A stretch of 53,500 nt of DNA, from positions 314,001 through 367,500 of the forward strand of contig CAJNDS010002453.1 in NCBI GenBank assembly GCA_905221605.1, given 5' to 3'. Made by a program: the position numbers and the translations under genes. This document shows, piece after piece, positions 1 to 53,500 of this stretch (position 1 is its first letter; each line of letters opens with the position of its first letter). Origin of the DNA: Symbiodinium natans. Its lineage: Eukaryota > Sar > Dinophyceae > Suessiales > Symbiodiniaceae. The notes beneath the pieces were generated by a model. It was given only the letters and a program-made list of their open reading frames with translations. It did no database searches and was not told the DNA's origin.

Positions 1-53500
<53,500 letters not shown>

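Overview
The window is one stretch of a very large, intron-rich, multimodular type I polyketide synthase (PKS) gene. All recognisable coding sequence is on the + strand, and the gene runs off both ends. A dinoflagellate nuclear genome, probably Symbiodiniaceae-like, is the best fit. The reasons are GC-rich exons, many short introns with GC-AG or GA-AG ends and an invariant AG|G at the 3' junction, and dispersed plant-type telomere-like heptamers (CCCTAAA/TTTAGGG) filling those introns. The species cannot be named from sequence alone, and no start codon, promoter or gene end lies in the window.

Layout. 2-520 is the ACP of an upstream module (M0), followed by a small inserted alpha/beta domain (545-725). 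M1 (about 1.02-11.17 kb) is KS-DH-psiKR-ER-KR-ACP-ACP. M2 (11.2-20.1 kb) is KS-DH-psiKR-KR-ACP. M3 (20.2-26.4 kb) is KS-KR-ACP. M4 (26.45-40.98 kb) is again KS-DH-psiKR-ER-KR-ACP-ACP. M5 (41.2-50.3 kb) is again KS-DH-psiKR-KR-ACP. M6 (50.4 kb to the end) opens with a KS that matches KS3. The M0 ACP matches the M3 ACP. The assembly line is therefore periodic: a three-module block (full reduction, enoyl, hydroxyl) repeats in phase at least across M0/M1-M2-M3/M4-M5-M6. No acyltransferase domain is visible in any module, so extender units are probably loaded in trans.

How the parts work together. The six KS domains keep the Cys-His-His triad. If the modules act colinearly, each block adds a six-carbon unit of the type -CH2-CH2-CH=CH-CH(OH)-CH2-. 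KR3, the only reductase whose hydroxyl would be retained, also lacks the LDD-type signature seen in KR1, KR2 and KR4.

Gene structure. I could place 37 introns by reading-frame continuity between conserved motifs: 27 GC-AG, 7 GA-AG and 3 GT-AG. In all 37 the downstream exon begins with G, and in 22 the first two intron bases equal the first two bases of the downstream exon, like a short target-site duplication. Intron density is a mosaic: KS5+DH5 is one 1.9 kb exon while its paralogues are cut into many pieces, including exons of 21, 27 and 29 nt. Introns hold telomere-like arrays, microsatellites and four copies of a roughly 90-105 bp element with inverted termini. Exon edges given as 'about' are estimates from homology between modules.
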